Shown here piece after piece: positions 8,179 to 18,652 of a stretch of 64,000 nt of DNA; within the stretch, counting starts at the first letter, position 1, and every line of letters begins with the position of its first letter. The notes beneath the pieces were generated by a model. The model did not search any database, was not told the origin of the DNA, and was given only the letters and a program-made list of their open reading frames with translations. Where the stretch lies: positions 606,100-670,099 of the forward strand of contig NZ_LBJC01000024.1 of NCBI RefSeq assembly GCF_004114535.1, read 5' to 3'. The position numbers and the translations under genes are program-made. The DNA comes from Bradyrhizobium nanningense (GTDB lineage: Bacteria > Pseudomonadota > Alphaproteobacteria > Rhizobiales > Xanthobacteraceae).

Positions 8179-10209
8179 TCAGGCGGCCCGCACCGTATCG
8201 AGGAACTTCGCGACCTCGCTCTTGAGGCGGCCACTCTCGGTCGAGAGTGAGCGCGCGGATGCCAGAACCTGCGTCGAAGCCGAGCCGGTGGCGCTGGCGC
8301 CATGACTGACTTGGGCGATCTTGTCCGCGACCTCCACCGTTCCCTTGGCGGCTTCGCTGACGTTGCGGGCGATTTCGGCGGTGGCGGCCCCCTGCTCCTC
8401 GATCGTGGCGGCGATGGTGGTCGAGATGTCCGAAATCTTGGAGATGGTCGCGCCGATTTCCTTGATGGCGCCGACGGAGTCTTCCGTGGCCGTCTGCATG
8501 CCGGCGATCTGTGCACCGATCTCGTCGGTCGCCCGTGCGGTCTGGGCTGCGAGCGCCTTGACCTCGCTCGCCACCACGGCAAATCCGCGGCCGGATTCGC
8601 CGGCACGTGCCGCTTCGATGGTGGCGTTGAGCGCCAGCAGATTGGTCTGCTCCGCGATCGCGGTGATCAATTTGACGACGTCGCCGATCCGGCCCGCCGC
8701 CTTGAGCAATTCGTTGATCCGGGCGTCGGTACGCTCGGCCTGCTTCACGGCGTCGCCGGCGATGCGACTGGAATCATGGACCTGGCGTCCGATCTCGACG
8801 ACCGATGCGCTCATCTCCTCGGCGGCCGATGCCACGGCTCCGACGTTGGCTGACGCTTCCTCGGAAGCCGCTGCCACCATTCCGGAAAGGTGTTCGGTCT
8901 CCTCTGCCGTTCCCGACAGCGTGCCGGCGGCGGATTCAAGCTGCTGCGAGGCGGCCGAAACCGAGTTGATGATGCCGCCGACCGCGTCCTCGAACGCACC
9001 GGCCAGCCGGATCATTTCCTGCTTGCGACGCGCGGCGGCCGCAGCCTCCTGGTCCTTCTGTTCGGCCTCCATCTGCTCGATACGGATCAGATTGTCCTTG
9101 AACGTCCGGGCCGCACGGGCATTGTCGCCGACTTCGTCACCGCGGGTGGTATAGGGAATCTCGACGGCCTTGTTGCCGCCGGCGAGTTGCAGCAGGACTT
9201 CGCCGATGCGGCGAATCGGCCGGGCGATGCTCAGCACCGAAAACAGCGCCGAGCCCGCCAGGACCAGGACCACGAGGATACCGACCGCGAGGCTGACCTG
9301 GGCCGTCAGCTCGAGCGCGGCCATGAGCTGGCTTTGCCGCAGAGCCATGAATTCGTTGTTGGCCGCAACCAGCTTGTCGACACGCGTCGTGATGTCCTTG
9401 GCAGCCGGAAGCACCCGCTCTTCGAAAATGCGCCTCTTGGTCTCTTCCGCCTTCATGGCCGCGCTGGTGGCCGTCTTGTAGCGTCCGGCGAGCGCGGCAA
9501 GCGCGTCGATACCCTCGACGATAGTCTTGTCGCCGGCGGACTGACGGACCTGTTTCAGAACGCCGATCATGGCGTCGGCGCGCTGGGCGATACGGTCCTT
9601 CTGCTCGACGTCGCCTGTCGCCGAGAAACGCCAGTCGGCCGCGCTGACCGCCTTGAGCAAGGCGTCGGCTTCGCGCAACTCGGCCTCGATGCCGAGCCGA
9701 TTCTGCGATGCGGCCATTGCGGGCGACGCCAGCAGTTTCTCGACGGCCTTGTTCCAGGCCTCCTCGATCTGGTTTGCCGCGGTGAATTCGCCGAGGGCGG
9801 TGCCGCGCGCATCGCTGAGATCGTTGCCGGCCTTCAGAGAGGCCTCGAGCAGGGCCTTCACCTCGCGACAGAGCTCTTTGGCTTCAGCGCGCCTGGACCG
9901 TTCCAAGGCGGCGTCGATCTCGGTCGTGGCGTTGGCGATGGAGCCGCGCAATGTCGCGAGATGCTTGGCAAGGCCGTCGGCCGAAGATACGGATCCGATT
10001 TCCGCTATCGCGAGGCGTGCCCGGGTCACTGCGAGCTCGGCGCCCTGAGCGTTGGCCTTGTTGGCGGTGTTGATGACGACCAGCCGGCTCAATTCCGCGA
10101 TTTGTTCGTTACGAATGAGCTGGTTGGCGAGCATGCCGCCGACCAGAAGAACTCCCGCGCTCGCGGTCAGCCCCAACTTTGTACCGATGCGAAACTTGAA
10201 CGATGCCAT
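8179..10209 (-). CDS. methyl-accepting chemotaxis protein
   Basis: A 676-residue transmembrane chemoreceptor. TM1 is near residues 11-30. The periplasmic helical sensor of about 270 residues has no PAS, Cache or Cys-rich motif that I recognise. TM2 is near 303-325, followed by HAMP (about 326-378) and a long signalling coiled coil. The kinase-contact tip is EQTNLLALNATIEAARAGE. It would pass ligand occupancy to a CheA-CheW complex at a pole. There is no C-terminal pentapeptide for CheR/CheB docking. It stands alone, so the ligand cannot be inferred from neighbours. Confidence 0.92.
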   Translation of the reverse strand: MASFKFRIGTKLGLTASAGVLLVGGMLANQLIRNEQIAELSRLVVINTANKANAQGAELAVTRARLAIAEIGSVSSADGLAKHLATLRGSIANATTEIDAALERSRRAEAKELCREVKALLEASLKAGNDLSDARGTALGEFTAANQIEEAWNKAVEKLLASPAMAASQNRLGIEAELREADALLKAVSAADWRFSATGDVEQKDRIAQRADAMIGVLKQVRQSAGDKTIVEGIDALAALAGRYKTATSAAMKAEETKRRIFEERVLPAAKDITTRVDKLVAANNEFMALRQSQLMAALELTAQVSLAVGILVVLVLAGSALFSVLSIARPIRRIGEVLLQLAGGNKAVEIPYTTRGDEVGDNARAARTFKDNLIRIEQMEAEQKDQEAAAAARRKQEMIRLAGAFEDAVGGIINSVSAASQQLESAAGTLSGTAEETEHLSGMVAAASEEASANVGAVASAAEEMSASVVEIGRQVHDSSRIAGDAVKQAERTDARINELLKAAGRIGDVVKLITAIAEQTNLLALNATIEAARAGESGRGFAVVASEVKALAAQTARATDEIGAQIAGMQTATEDSVGAIKEIGATISKISDISTTIAATIEEQGAATAEIARNVSEAAKGTVEVADKIAQVSHGASATGSASTQVLASARSLSTESGRLKSEVAKFLDTVRAA

Positions 10210-10453
10210 GCTCTACGCTCCCCACACGCAATCCGAGTACAACCGCTTAATACTAAACAGTGCGTGAACATCAAACTCCGTACAACTACAGGAGGTATCG
10301 AACGGAGAGCGCTTGGAACAGCATGCAGAGCATAGGTATGATTTTCCGTGCCCCCCCCCCGATCCCGGGCAGCCAGCCTGCAAGTCGACGATGGCCCGTC
10401 ACACAGGGAGGCAAGCCTTGTTGGTTCCCCCGACTCAGTCCTAGCGTGAGCTG

Positions 10454-11044
10454 ATGCGGTTCCAGGATCGACCCAACCCCTACCGGCCACGGTTCGGCGG
10501 CTCGCCGTTCGGCCGCCGCTTTTCCGGATTGTTGCCTTGGATGTTCGTGGTCGGCATCGCGATAGCCGTCGTGCTCACCTTTCGCCACGGATCGGGTCGG
10601 CTTGTTCCGCGGACAGATGGCGACCGCGCCGGGAATGCCGAGATCGTTCTCCAGCAGGCGGAGCATCCCGATGTCCGCGAGCCCGTGGACGTCGTTCGCA
10701 CCATCGACGGCGACACGTTCCTCGCGCGTGTTCGTCAACGCGACGGCCGCGATCTCGTCGTGCGGGTTCGGCTGCGTGGCATCGATGCACCCGAACTGAA
10801 GGCGTCCTGCCAGGAAGAGTTGGACAAGGCGGAAGCCGCCGCTCGCGCGCTGCGCGATCTTCTCGGCCAGGGCGGCGTGACCATCAGCAATCTCGGCCCC
10901 GACAAATATGGCCGCGTGCTCGCCGACGTCGCGACCCGGCGGACCGCGAACGTTTCGGCGGCGTTGCTCGCCGGTGGTTTTGCGCGAAGCTACAATGGCG
11001 GCCATCGCGACGGCTGGTGCGCACGCGGCTGGCGGTTCTGGTAA
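10454..11044 (+). CDS. thermonuclease (SNase-like) family membrane-anchored protein
   Basis: A 196-residue protein with a basic N-terminal tail, one membrane segment near residues 25-45 (LPWMFVVGIAIAVVLTF) and an extracytoplasmic SNase/OB-fold domain. Motifs match staphylococcal nuclease: RTIDGDTFLARV, VRLRGIDAPELK with the catalytic Arg and acidic residues, and GPDKYGRVLADV. The likely activity is Ca-dependent phosphodiesterase cleavage of nucleic acid at the cell surface. The end WCARGWRFW is short compared with Staphylococcus nuclease but typical of proteobacterial homologues. It converges on the L,D-transpeptidase gene across a shared terminator. Confidence 0.85.
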   Translation: MRFQDRPNPYRPRFGGSPFGRRFSGLLPWMFVVGIAIAVVLTFRHGSGRLVPRTDGDRAGNAEIVLQQAEHPDVREPVDVVRTIDGDTFLARVRQRDGRDLVVRVRLRGIDAPELKASCQEELDKAEAAARALRDLLGQGGVTISNLGPDKYGRVLADVATRRTANVSAALLAGGFARSYNGGHRDGWCARGWRFW

Positions 11045-11080
11045 CAAAAAAGCCGCATCCAAAGACGCGGCCTTGTCTTG
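11045..11080. terminator. bidirectional terminator between nuclease and L,D-transpeptidase genes
   Basis: GCCGC at 11052-11056 pairs with GCGGC at 11067-11071. A run of six A residues lies on the left and a T-rich CTTGTCTTG on the right. It sits in the 54-base gap between two convergent genes, where it could end transcription from both sides. Confidence 0.55.
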
Positions 11081-11098
11081 TTGCGGCTGATCGCGGGA

Positions 11099-11614
11099 TC
11101 AGCGCGTCACGACCACCGTCGTGCCGACGGAGACGCGGCCATAGAGATCGGTGATGTCGTCGTTCAGCATGCGGATGCAGCCATAGGAAACGAAGCCGCC
11201 GATCGAACCCGGCACGTTGGTGCCGTGGATGGCGTATTCGCCGCCGGCAAGCGTCATCGCCGCGACGCCCATCGGGTTGCGCGGCGAGCCGCCCGGAATC
11301 ATGTCGGGAATGTTGGGCTTGTCACGCTTGACCTCGGCCGGCGGTGCCCAGGCTGGGTTGCGATACTTCCCGTCGATCTTCGTCGTGCCGGCCCATTGCT
11401 TACCGGATTTGCCGACGCCGACCGGATAGCGCACGGCGTGGCCGCTATCGAGAACGAGATAGAGTCTGCGCTCGCTGGTTTTGACCACGATCGTGCCCGG
11501 CGAATAGTCGGCGAGGTGCGTGCCCACCATTTCCGGCCGCGCGTCTGCCGCCGTCGACATCAAGACCCCAGCCCCGATGGTGGCGGCCATCGCCACCGCA
11601 ATCCTCATCGACAT
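11099..11614 (-). CDS. L,D-transpeptidase (YkuD domain), exported
   Basis: A 171-residue protein with a signal peptide (MSMRIAVAMAATIGAGVLM...ADA). The YkuD domain contains the catalytic motif HGTNVPGSIGGFVSYGCIRM, with the nucleophile Cys in YGCIRM. Family members form 3-3 peptidoglycan cross-links or attach proteins to peptidoglycan in the periplasm. I chose the ATG at 11614 because AGGGGAG lies just upstream and the signal peptide starts there; the frame is open further up to 11698. The Bradyrhizobium group has many such paralogues, so the exact role is open. Confidence 0.9.
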   Translation of the reverse strand: MSMRIAVAMAATIGAGVLMSTAADARPEMVGTHLADYSPGTIVVKTSERRLYLVLDSGHAVRYPVGVGKSGKQWAGTTKIDGKYRNPAWAPPAEVKRDKPNIPDMIPGGSPRNPMGVAAMTLAGGEYAIHGTNVPGSIGGFVSYGCIRMLNDDITDLYGRVSVGTTVVVTR

Positions 11615-12044
11615 CGATCTCCCCTTTGCCCCAATCGGATCATCCAAAATGACGCAGAACCCGGCAATCGCCGCCGCCAAGTCCCCATGAGGAGACATTC
11701 TTAACCGCGCCCGTTAACCGGATGGTTTCCACGCGCGGCCACCGAAGGCCGACCAGCAGGGGGAACAAAGGAAATGTTCGAAATAAAGTAAATGACCTGA
11801 AAACAACACTCGGCGGGAAAGATGCGGGCGCGCCGCCGCGCGCGCTGACAAGCGCGTGAGGGTGTGAATCGCTGTTGTTCACCGGCCCACGACAACGCGG
11901 CCGTGTCCCGGACAAGGCGCGGCGCGTGGCGCCGCGCCGCAGAGCCGGGACCCAGAAAGCCACACGTTCTGTCGTCAGATGGGCCTCGGCTCTGCAGCGC
12001 ACCGCTGAAGGAGCGCTGCGCTGCGTCCGGGGCACGAGAGATCG
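11615..12044. other. 430-base gap between L,D-transpeptidase and acs
   Basis: No convincing gene. The part nearest the L,D-transpeptidase start should hold its promoter and shows two TTAAC words (near 11700 and 11716) spaced 9 bases apart rather than the CtrA-type 7. The right half is filled by a copy of the GTCCCGGAC-type palindromic repeat (11902-12040). Confidence 0.5.
11902..12040. repeat. palindromic intergenic repeat, family A, copy 1
   Basis: About 139 bases beginning GTGTCCCGGAC and ending GTCCGGGGCACGAGAG, so the ends are inverted copies of each other. Internal blocks GCAGAGCCGGGACCCA and GGCCTCGGCTCTGCAGCGC also pair. Related copies lie at 38173-38298, 42541-42681 and 62659-62799. 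All four are at gene ends. Confidence 0.85.
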
Positions 12045-13991
<1,947 letters not shown>

Positions 13992-14390
13992 GCTTTCCCT
14001 CCACATCCGGCAGGCCGAACGCTAGCGACCGGCGAGCCGATTTGATCATTGGCTGATTATGCGTCGGGCTAACCGGACCCGACAAGGAGCACAAGCTGGA
14101 CCTTCGGCGGGCCGCTGGCCATGCGGAAGATCAAGCCCGCCTGCGGTGACTGTCACAGATCTGAAACAGGCAAAGGCCGCCTTTGCGGTCTTTACCCAAC
14201 TCTCCGGAAGCGGCCCTGCAGGGCGCCTATGCGCCGCGGGAGGTATTTAGAAACCTCCCGTCGCCGATTCGGGACTCGCAATACGGTTCGGAACACCCTA
14301 AATGGCCAACCCGGGTCCAAAGAGACCCCTCGGAACAAAAATCAGAACAGCGGCATTGACCGGTAACAGACAGGGCTAAGGCATAAGACT
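13992..14390. other. 399-base divergent intergenic region between acs and topoisomerase IB
   Basis: No frame here looks coding. It must hold both divergent promoters. Two clean hairpins are present: GCAAAGG/CCTTTGC with a 3-base loop at 14170-14186, and GGGAGGT/ACCTCCC with an 8-base loop at 14238-14259. Neither is followed by a strong T-run on the plus strand. A structured leader or a small RNA is possible but unproven. Confidence 0.45.
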
Positions 14391-15557
14391 ATGATGGATC
14401 AGCAGAATCTCGGGACGCTGCGGCCCGCTTCAGCCGATCCTGCCGCCATTGCGCTGGCCAAGGCCTTGGGACAATGGCCGAAACCGGCCGCTTTCAGGCG
14501 TCCGAGCCCCAAAAAGACCTTTGACGCGGCGCCGGCGACGGTCGAGGCGCTTGCCAAGGAGCTCGGCCTGCGGCTTGGCGACCAGAACGAGCTGAGCATT
14601 CGCCGCATCAAGCGCGGCAAGGGCTATTCCTTCGTCCGCCCCAACGGCGCACATATCCGCGACGCCCGCACCATCCGCCGGCTGCATGCCATGGCGGTGC
14701 CGCCGGCCTATCGCGAGGTGCGCTACTCGGCCGATCCGAGCTCGCATCTTCAGGCCGTGGGTCGCGATGCCGCGGGCCGGCTGCAATATCGCTATCACGC
14801 CGATTGGGAGAAGGTCCGCGAGCACCGCAAGGCGCACCGCCTGGAAAAGCTCGTCGGCGCGCTGCCAAAAATCCGGCGCAAGGTCTCGGCGTTCCTGTCG
14901 GGCGATGAGCCGACGCGTGAATTTGCGCTCTCGGCCGTGATCGAGTTGATCGCGCGCACCGCGATCCGCCCCGGCAACGAATCCTACGCCCGCCTCAACG
15001 GCACTCGCGGCGCGACGACGCTGCTGAAGTCCAACGTCACGCTGGAAGACGATTGCTTCGTGCTGACCTTCAAGGCGAAGGGCGGCAAGGCGGTGCGCAA
15101 GGAGTGCGACGCGGCCAAGCTCGTGCGCGCCATCGGTATTTTGCAGGGCGTCCCCGGCAAGCGCATGTTCCAGTATCGCGATGCCTACGGCATCGTGCGC
15201 GCGGTCAGCACCACGCAGGTGAACGCGTTCTTGCGCGAGATCGCCGGCATCAAGATCTCGCTCAAGGATTTTCGCACGCTGATGGCCTCGGCCGTGGTCG
15301 TCGAGTCCTTGTCGCGGATTACGCCGGCGACCAGCCAGCGCGGCCGCAAGAAGCAGGTATTGGATGCGATCCGCGCCGCGGCCGACCAGCTCTCCAACAC
15401 GCCGGCGATCTGCCGCAAGAGCTACGTCCACGACACCATCGTCACCGCGTTCGAGGACGGCATCCTCGAGCGCTTCGCCGCGACCATGAAGGGCCAGCGC
15501 TCGCAAGCGAGGCGCGAGCAGCTTCTGGCGCAGGTGGTGGCGACCGCAGCGGTGTAG
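14391..15557 (+). CDS. DNA topoisomerase IB (poxvirus-type)
   Basis: A 388-residue monomeric type IB topoisomerase. The N-terminal domain includes RRLHAMAVPPAYREVRYS. The catalytic domain includes IRPGNESYARLNGTRGATTLL (about 192-212), LKDFRTLMAS (291-300) and CRKSYVHDTIV, with the presumed nucleophile Tyr345. It would relax positive and negative supercoils through a 3'-phosphotyrosine intermediate, without ATP. A Leu follows KDFRT where a Trp is common in this family. AAGG lies 9 bases before the first of two adjacent ATG codons. Bacterial members are common in rhizobia and non-essential where studied. Confidence 0.92.
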   Translation: MMDQQNLGTLRPASADPAAIALAKALGQWPKPAAFRRPSPKKTFDAAPATVEALAKELGLRLGDQNELSIRRIKRGKGYSFVRPNGAHIRDARTIRRLHAMAVPPAYREVRYSADPSSHLQAVGRDAAGRLQYRYHADWEKVREHRKAHRLEKLVGALPKIRRKVSAFLSGDEPTREFALSAVIELIARTAIRPGNESYARLNGTRGATTLLKSNVTLEDDCFVLTFKAKGGKAVRKECDAAKLVRAIGILQGVPGKRMFQYRDAYGIVRAVSTTQVNAFLREIAGIKISLKDFRTLMASAVVVESLSRITPATSQRGRKKQVLDAIRAAADQLSNTPAICRKSYVHDTIVTAFEDGILERFAATMKGQRSQARREQLLAQVVATAAV

Positions 15558-15574
15558 GGCCACCCTCCGAGTGC

Positions 15575-16030
15575 CTATGCCTTGTTGGAAACGCCTATGT
15601 CGGGACCTGGATCGCCGCCTGCGGCTGCGGTCGTGAGCCGTTCCAGATAATGCGCCCACCCTGCCGCGTGCGCGGCGGCCTGCGCTTCGCTCGGCAGGCC
15701 GCTATGGGTCATGCGCAGCAGCGTGCCGCCGTCGCGTTCGATCAGGTCGATCTCGATCAGGCTCGAGCCGGGCGGCACTTCCTGGCCGCCCTCCCAACCG
15801 AACGTGTAGGCGAGACGATGCACCGGCACGACCTCGCGGAAGGTGCCGCGGGCGCCGCCGCCGCGCGGACCGATGCCCTTGAGCAGATAGAGACCGCCGG
15901 GATGCGGCTCGGTGGTGGCGTCGGAGCCCATCCAGCTCAAAATCTTCTCGGGGTCCGTCAGGTAAGCGAAAACAATGGCGCGTGGCGCGGCGATCTGGGT
16001 CTCGCGTCGCACTATGAACGGTTCGGTCAT
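15575..16030 (-). CDS. SRPBCC/AHSA1-like START-domain protein
   Basis: A 151-residue single-domain protein in the activator-of-Hsp90 (AHSA1) branch of SRPBCC. It opens with the family pattern IVRRETQIAAPRAIVFAYLTD, continues with KILSWMG and GGLYLL, and has the C-terminal amphipathic helix GWAHYLERLTTAAAG. Such proteins bind small hydrophobic ligands in a helix-grip cavity and are often encoded with an ArsR regulator, which is absent here. Convergent with topoisomerase IB (17-base gap) and divergent from the cyclase gene. No specific ligand can be named. Confidence 0.8.
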   Translation of the reverse strand: MTEPFIVRRETQIAAPRAIVFAYLTDPEKILSWMGSDATTEPHPGGLYLLKGIGPRGGGARGTFREVVPVHRLAYTFGWEGGQEVPPGSSLIEIDLIERDGGTLLRMTHSGLPSEAQAAAHAAGWAHYLERLTTAAAGGDPGPDIGVSNKA

Positions 16031-16095
16031 CGGCGATCATCCCTGGGCTGACATTGGGACATGGCGGCGTCGAAGCGGCCCGTCAAGGATTGCCC

Positions 16096-17211
16096 GTGAC
16101 AAAGACGGCCCGGTTTCGCCATGATCGAGCCATGCAGCTCGCCCCGACCCTCGCCTGGCTTGTCGATGCCGCCTCGGATAGTGCCGGGGCCGATCGCCTG
16201 CTTGCGGAACTCGGCGCACATCTGGTCGCTGACGGCCTGCCGCTTGCGGCAGGCAGTCTGACGCTGGAGGTACCGCACCCGTTGATCGCGAAGCGGACCT
16301 GGTTGTGGCGCGCCGACGGCGGCCAGGTGATCGAAGCGCTTGGCTTTGCGCCCGGCGGACTGGCCCCAGACCCGCCCAACGATGCCGGCCGCCGCTGGCT
16401 GCGCGATCTCGCAGGCGGCGAGGTGCACGAAGACATCGTCGGACGGCTCGACGGGCCACAGCTGGGCTGGATCGGACCGCGGCCGTTCACCGCAGACGAA
16501 ATCGGGCAACTGCGCCAGGCCGCGCGTTTTGCCGCGACGCCCCTCGCCGTGCTGGCCGCGCGCGCCACGTTGCGGGCAACGCTGGATGCCTATCTCGGCA
16601 GGCGCAGTGCAGAGCGGGTGCTGGCCGCACCCTTGCGTCGCGATCTCGGCGAGACCATTCAGGCCGCGCTGCTCTATGCGGACCTGCGCAATTTCACGAC
16701 CCTGTCTGAAACCTCACCGCCCGGGGAGGTCATCGCCGCGCTCGACGCCTGGTTCGATCGCATCGCCGGCGCTGTTCACGCCTTCGGCGGCGAGGTGCTG
16801 AAATTCATCGGCGACGGCGTGCTCGCGATCTTTCCGGTGGTCGAGGCATCGCCGCGTCGCGCCTGCGAGGCTGCCTTACGTGCTGCAGGCGCAGCCGAGG
16901 CCGGCATGGCCTATCTCAACGCGGAGCGCGGCGCCAAGGGCCTGCCCCCGCTGGCGTTCGGCGCTGCGCTCCATCTCGGTGAGATGCTCTGGGGCAATAT
17001 CGGCGCCGCCAACCGGCTCGATTTCACAGCGATCGGTCCCGCCGTCAACCTCGCCAGTCGCCTCGAAGGATTGTGCAAGCCGCTCAGCAGGACCGTGCTG
17101 GTGTCGGGCGCGCTTGCCGCCGAGACGGACATGCCGCTGGTCGCGCTCGGGTCGCATTCGCTGCGCGGCATTGCCGCGCCGTGCGAAGTGTTCGCGCTGC
17201 CGGAGGCGTAG
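16096..17211 (+). CDS. class III adenylate cyclase domain protein
   Basis: About 371 residues. An N-terminal region of about 180 residues lacks a recognised motif; the C-terminal catalytic domain has the class III residues: metal-binding Asp in YADLRNFTTL and IGDGVLAIF, substrate Lys in GEVLKFIGDG, Asp in RLDFTAIG and the transition-state Asn/Arg in NLASRLEGL. The Lys/Asp pair favours ATP over GTP, so cAMP is the expected product. I chose GTG at 16096 because AAGGA lies 6 bases upstream; ATG at 16132 is the alternative. No membrane segment, so it is cytosolic. One of two cyclases in the window. Confidence 0.85.
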   Translation: MTKTARFRHDRAMQLAPTLAWLVDAASDSAGADRLLAELGAHLVADGLPLAAGSLTLEVPHPLIAKRTWLWRADGGQVIEALGFAPGGLAPDPPNDAGRRWLRDLAGGEVHEDIVGRLDGPQLGWIGPRPFTADEIGQLRQAARFAATPLAVLAARATLRATLDAYLGRRSAERVLAAPLRRDLGETIQAALLYADLRNFTTLSETSPPGEVIAALDAWFDRIAGAVHAFGGEVLKFIGDGVLAIFPVVEASPRRACEAALRAAGAAEAGMAYLNAERGAKGLPPLAFGAALHLGEMLWGNIGAANRLDFTAIGPAVNLASRLEGLCKPLSRTVLVSGALAAETDMPLVALGSHSLRGIAAPCEVFALPEA

Positions 17212-17243
17212 GCCCGGATATCGCTTCGCTCATCCGGGCTACT
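17211..17243. repeat. short palindromic repeat, family E, copy 1
   Basis: GCCCGGATATCGC pairs imperfectly with GCTCATCCGGGC across a short loop. The same sequence recurs at 26304-26370. It lies directly behind the cyclase stop and could end transcription. Confidence 0.65.
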
Positions 17244-17253
17244 GCACCTACGC

Positions 17254-17667
17254 CTATATCCCGCCCATCTTGCAGACGAGCTTCCACTCCTCCGCCGTCA
17301 CCGGCTGCACCGAGAGGCGCGAATACTTCACCAGCGCCATGTCAGCGAGTTTCTTCTCGGCTTTGATCGCGGCCATCGTGACCGGATTCTTCAAGGGCTT
17401 GTCGGCCTTGATGTCGACGCAGACGAATTTACCTGTCTTGTCGGTCGGATCGGGATAGGCCTCCTTGATGACCTCCGCGATGCCGACGATCTCCTTGCCC
17501 TCGTTGGAATGATAGTAGAACGCCTTGTCGCCTTTCTTCATGGCCACGAGGTTCTGGCGCGCGGTGTAATTGCGCACGCCGGTCCAGGCTTCGCCCTTGG
17601 CGCCCTTCGCCACCTGCTGGTCCCAGGACCACACCGACGGTTCGGATTTCACCAGCCAGTACGCCAT
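17254..17667 (-). CDS. EVE domain-containing protein
   Basis: A 137-residue protein consisting of one EVE/PUA-like domain. It opens with MAYWLVKSEPSVWSWDQQ, then GVRNYTARQNL, KGDKAFYYHSNEGKEIVGIAEV and a closing KYSRLSVQPVTAEEWKLV. EVE domains read modified bases, and this bacterial type is thought to bind modified DNA or RNA. AGAGGA upstream fits the ATG at 17667. It begins 2 bases after the gpsA stop, so it belongs to the tsaD-gpsA-EVE operon. This order recurs in alphaproteobacteria as I recall. Confidence 0.88.
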   Translation of the reverse strand: MAYWLVKSEPSVWSWDQQVAKGAKGEAWTGVRNYTARQNLVAMKKGDKAFYYHSNEGKEIVGIAEVIKEAYPDPTDKTGKFVCVDIKADKPLKNPVTMAAIKAEKKLADMALVKYSRLSVQPVTAEEWKLVCKMGGI

Positions 17668-17669
17668 GT

Positions 17670-18650
17670 TCATTCCTCTGACTTGAAGGGGCGCGTCAGC
17701 AGCCCCGAGATCGCGGCGTCGATCGTGCTTCGGCCGCTCAGGATCGACGCGACCGCCTCGGATACCGGCATCTCGATGTCTCGCGAAGCTGCAAGTTCGA
17801 TCAGCACCGGCGCCGTGAACTCACCCTCGGCGAGCTTGCCGGCGGGCGGCGGCTCGCCGCGTCCGAGCGCGAGCCCAAGCGCGAAATTACGCGATTGCGG
17901 GCTCGCGCAAGTCAGGATGAGATCACCGAGACCGGAGAGGCCGGCGAGTGTCTCGCTGCGTGCACCGAGCGCGCGGCCGAGGCGCATCAGCTCGGCAAAG
18001 CCGCGGGTCGTCAGCGCGGCCTGCGCGGAGGCGCCGAGCTTGCGCCCGACCGCGATGCCGACCGCGATCGCCAGCACGTTCTTGGCGGCACCGCCGATCT
18101 CGACGCCGCGGATGTCGATGGAGTGATAGGGGCGGAATGTCGGCGAGCCCAGCGCCTGCACGAGCGTGCTCGCCAATCTCTCATCGCCAGCCGCCAGCGT
18201 CACCGCCGTCGGCAAGCCGCGCGCGACGTCGTCGGCAAAGCTCGGTCCCGACAGGATCGCCGGCTGCGCGCTTGGGGCGGCTTCCGCAATCACATCGGTC
18301 ATGAACTTGTGGGTGCCGTGCTCGATGCCTTTGGCGCACGCAACGATCGGTGCCGGCCTCGCCAGATGCGACGCCAGCATGTTGACCACGCCGCGCAGGT
18401 GCTGCGCCGGCGTGGCGATCAGCTGGATGTCCGCGCGCGCGGCGAGTGCCAGATCGTTCGTCACGATGATATCCGGAGCAAGCGGTACGCCGGGCAGCCG
18501 GGGATTGTCTCGGGTCGAGGCGATTCGCGCCGCATGCTCCGCACTGCGTGCCCATAGCGTCACGTTCCGTCCGGCTCGCGCCGCGGCCGTCGCCAGCGCC
18601 GTACCCCAGGCGCCTGCGCCGATCACCGCGACGGATTGGAACGCGGTCAT
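17670..18650 (-). CDS. gpsA: glycerol-3-phosphate dehydrogenase [NAD(P)+]
   Basis: A 326-residue enzyme reducing dihydroxyacetone phosphate to sn-glycerol 3-phosphate for phospholipid synthesis. The N-terminal Rossmann motif is VIGAGAWGTALATAAA. The conserved ACAKGIEHGT, SGPSFADDVARGLPT and GGAAKNVLAIAVGIAVG (with the catalytic Lys) follow. GLSGLGDLILTCAS is another family mark. It starts 2 bases after the tsaD stop and is followed 2 bases later by the EVE gene, consistent with one transcript. Confidence 0.96.
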   Translation of the reverse strand: MTAFQSVAVIGAGAWGTALATAAARAGRNVTLWARSAEHAARIASTRDNPRLPGVPLAPDIIVTNDLALAARADIQLIATPAQHLRGVVNMLASHLARPAPIVACAKGIEHGTHKFMTDVIAEAAPSAQPAILSGPSFADDVARGLPTAVTLAAGDERLASTLVQALGSPTFRPYHSIDIRGVEIGGAAKNVLAIAVGIAVGRKLGASAQAALTTRGFAELMRLGRALGARSETLAGLSGLGDLILTCASPQSRNFALGLALGRGEPPPAGKLAEGEFTAPVLIELAASRDIEMPVSEAVASILSGRSTIDAAISGLLTRPFKSEE

Positions 18651-18652
18651 CG

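Noticed and set aside
10351..10360. Run of ten C residues between the chemoreceptor and nuclease genes
   Set aside because: A possible slippage tract, but it lies about 94 bases before the nuclease start and shows no link to a promoter or coding frame; phase variation is not supported.
11700..11720. Two TTAAC words before the L,D-transpeptidase gene as a CtrA box
   Set aside because: Spacing is 9 bases rather than 7, so it does not meet the consensus.
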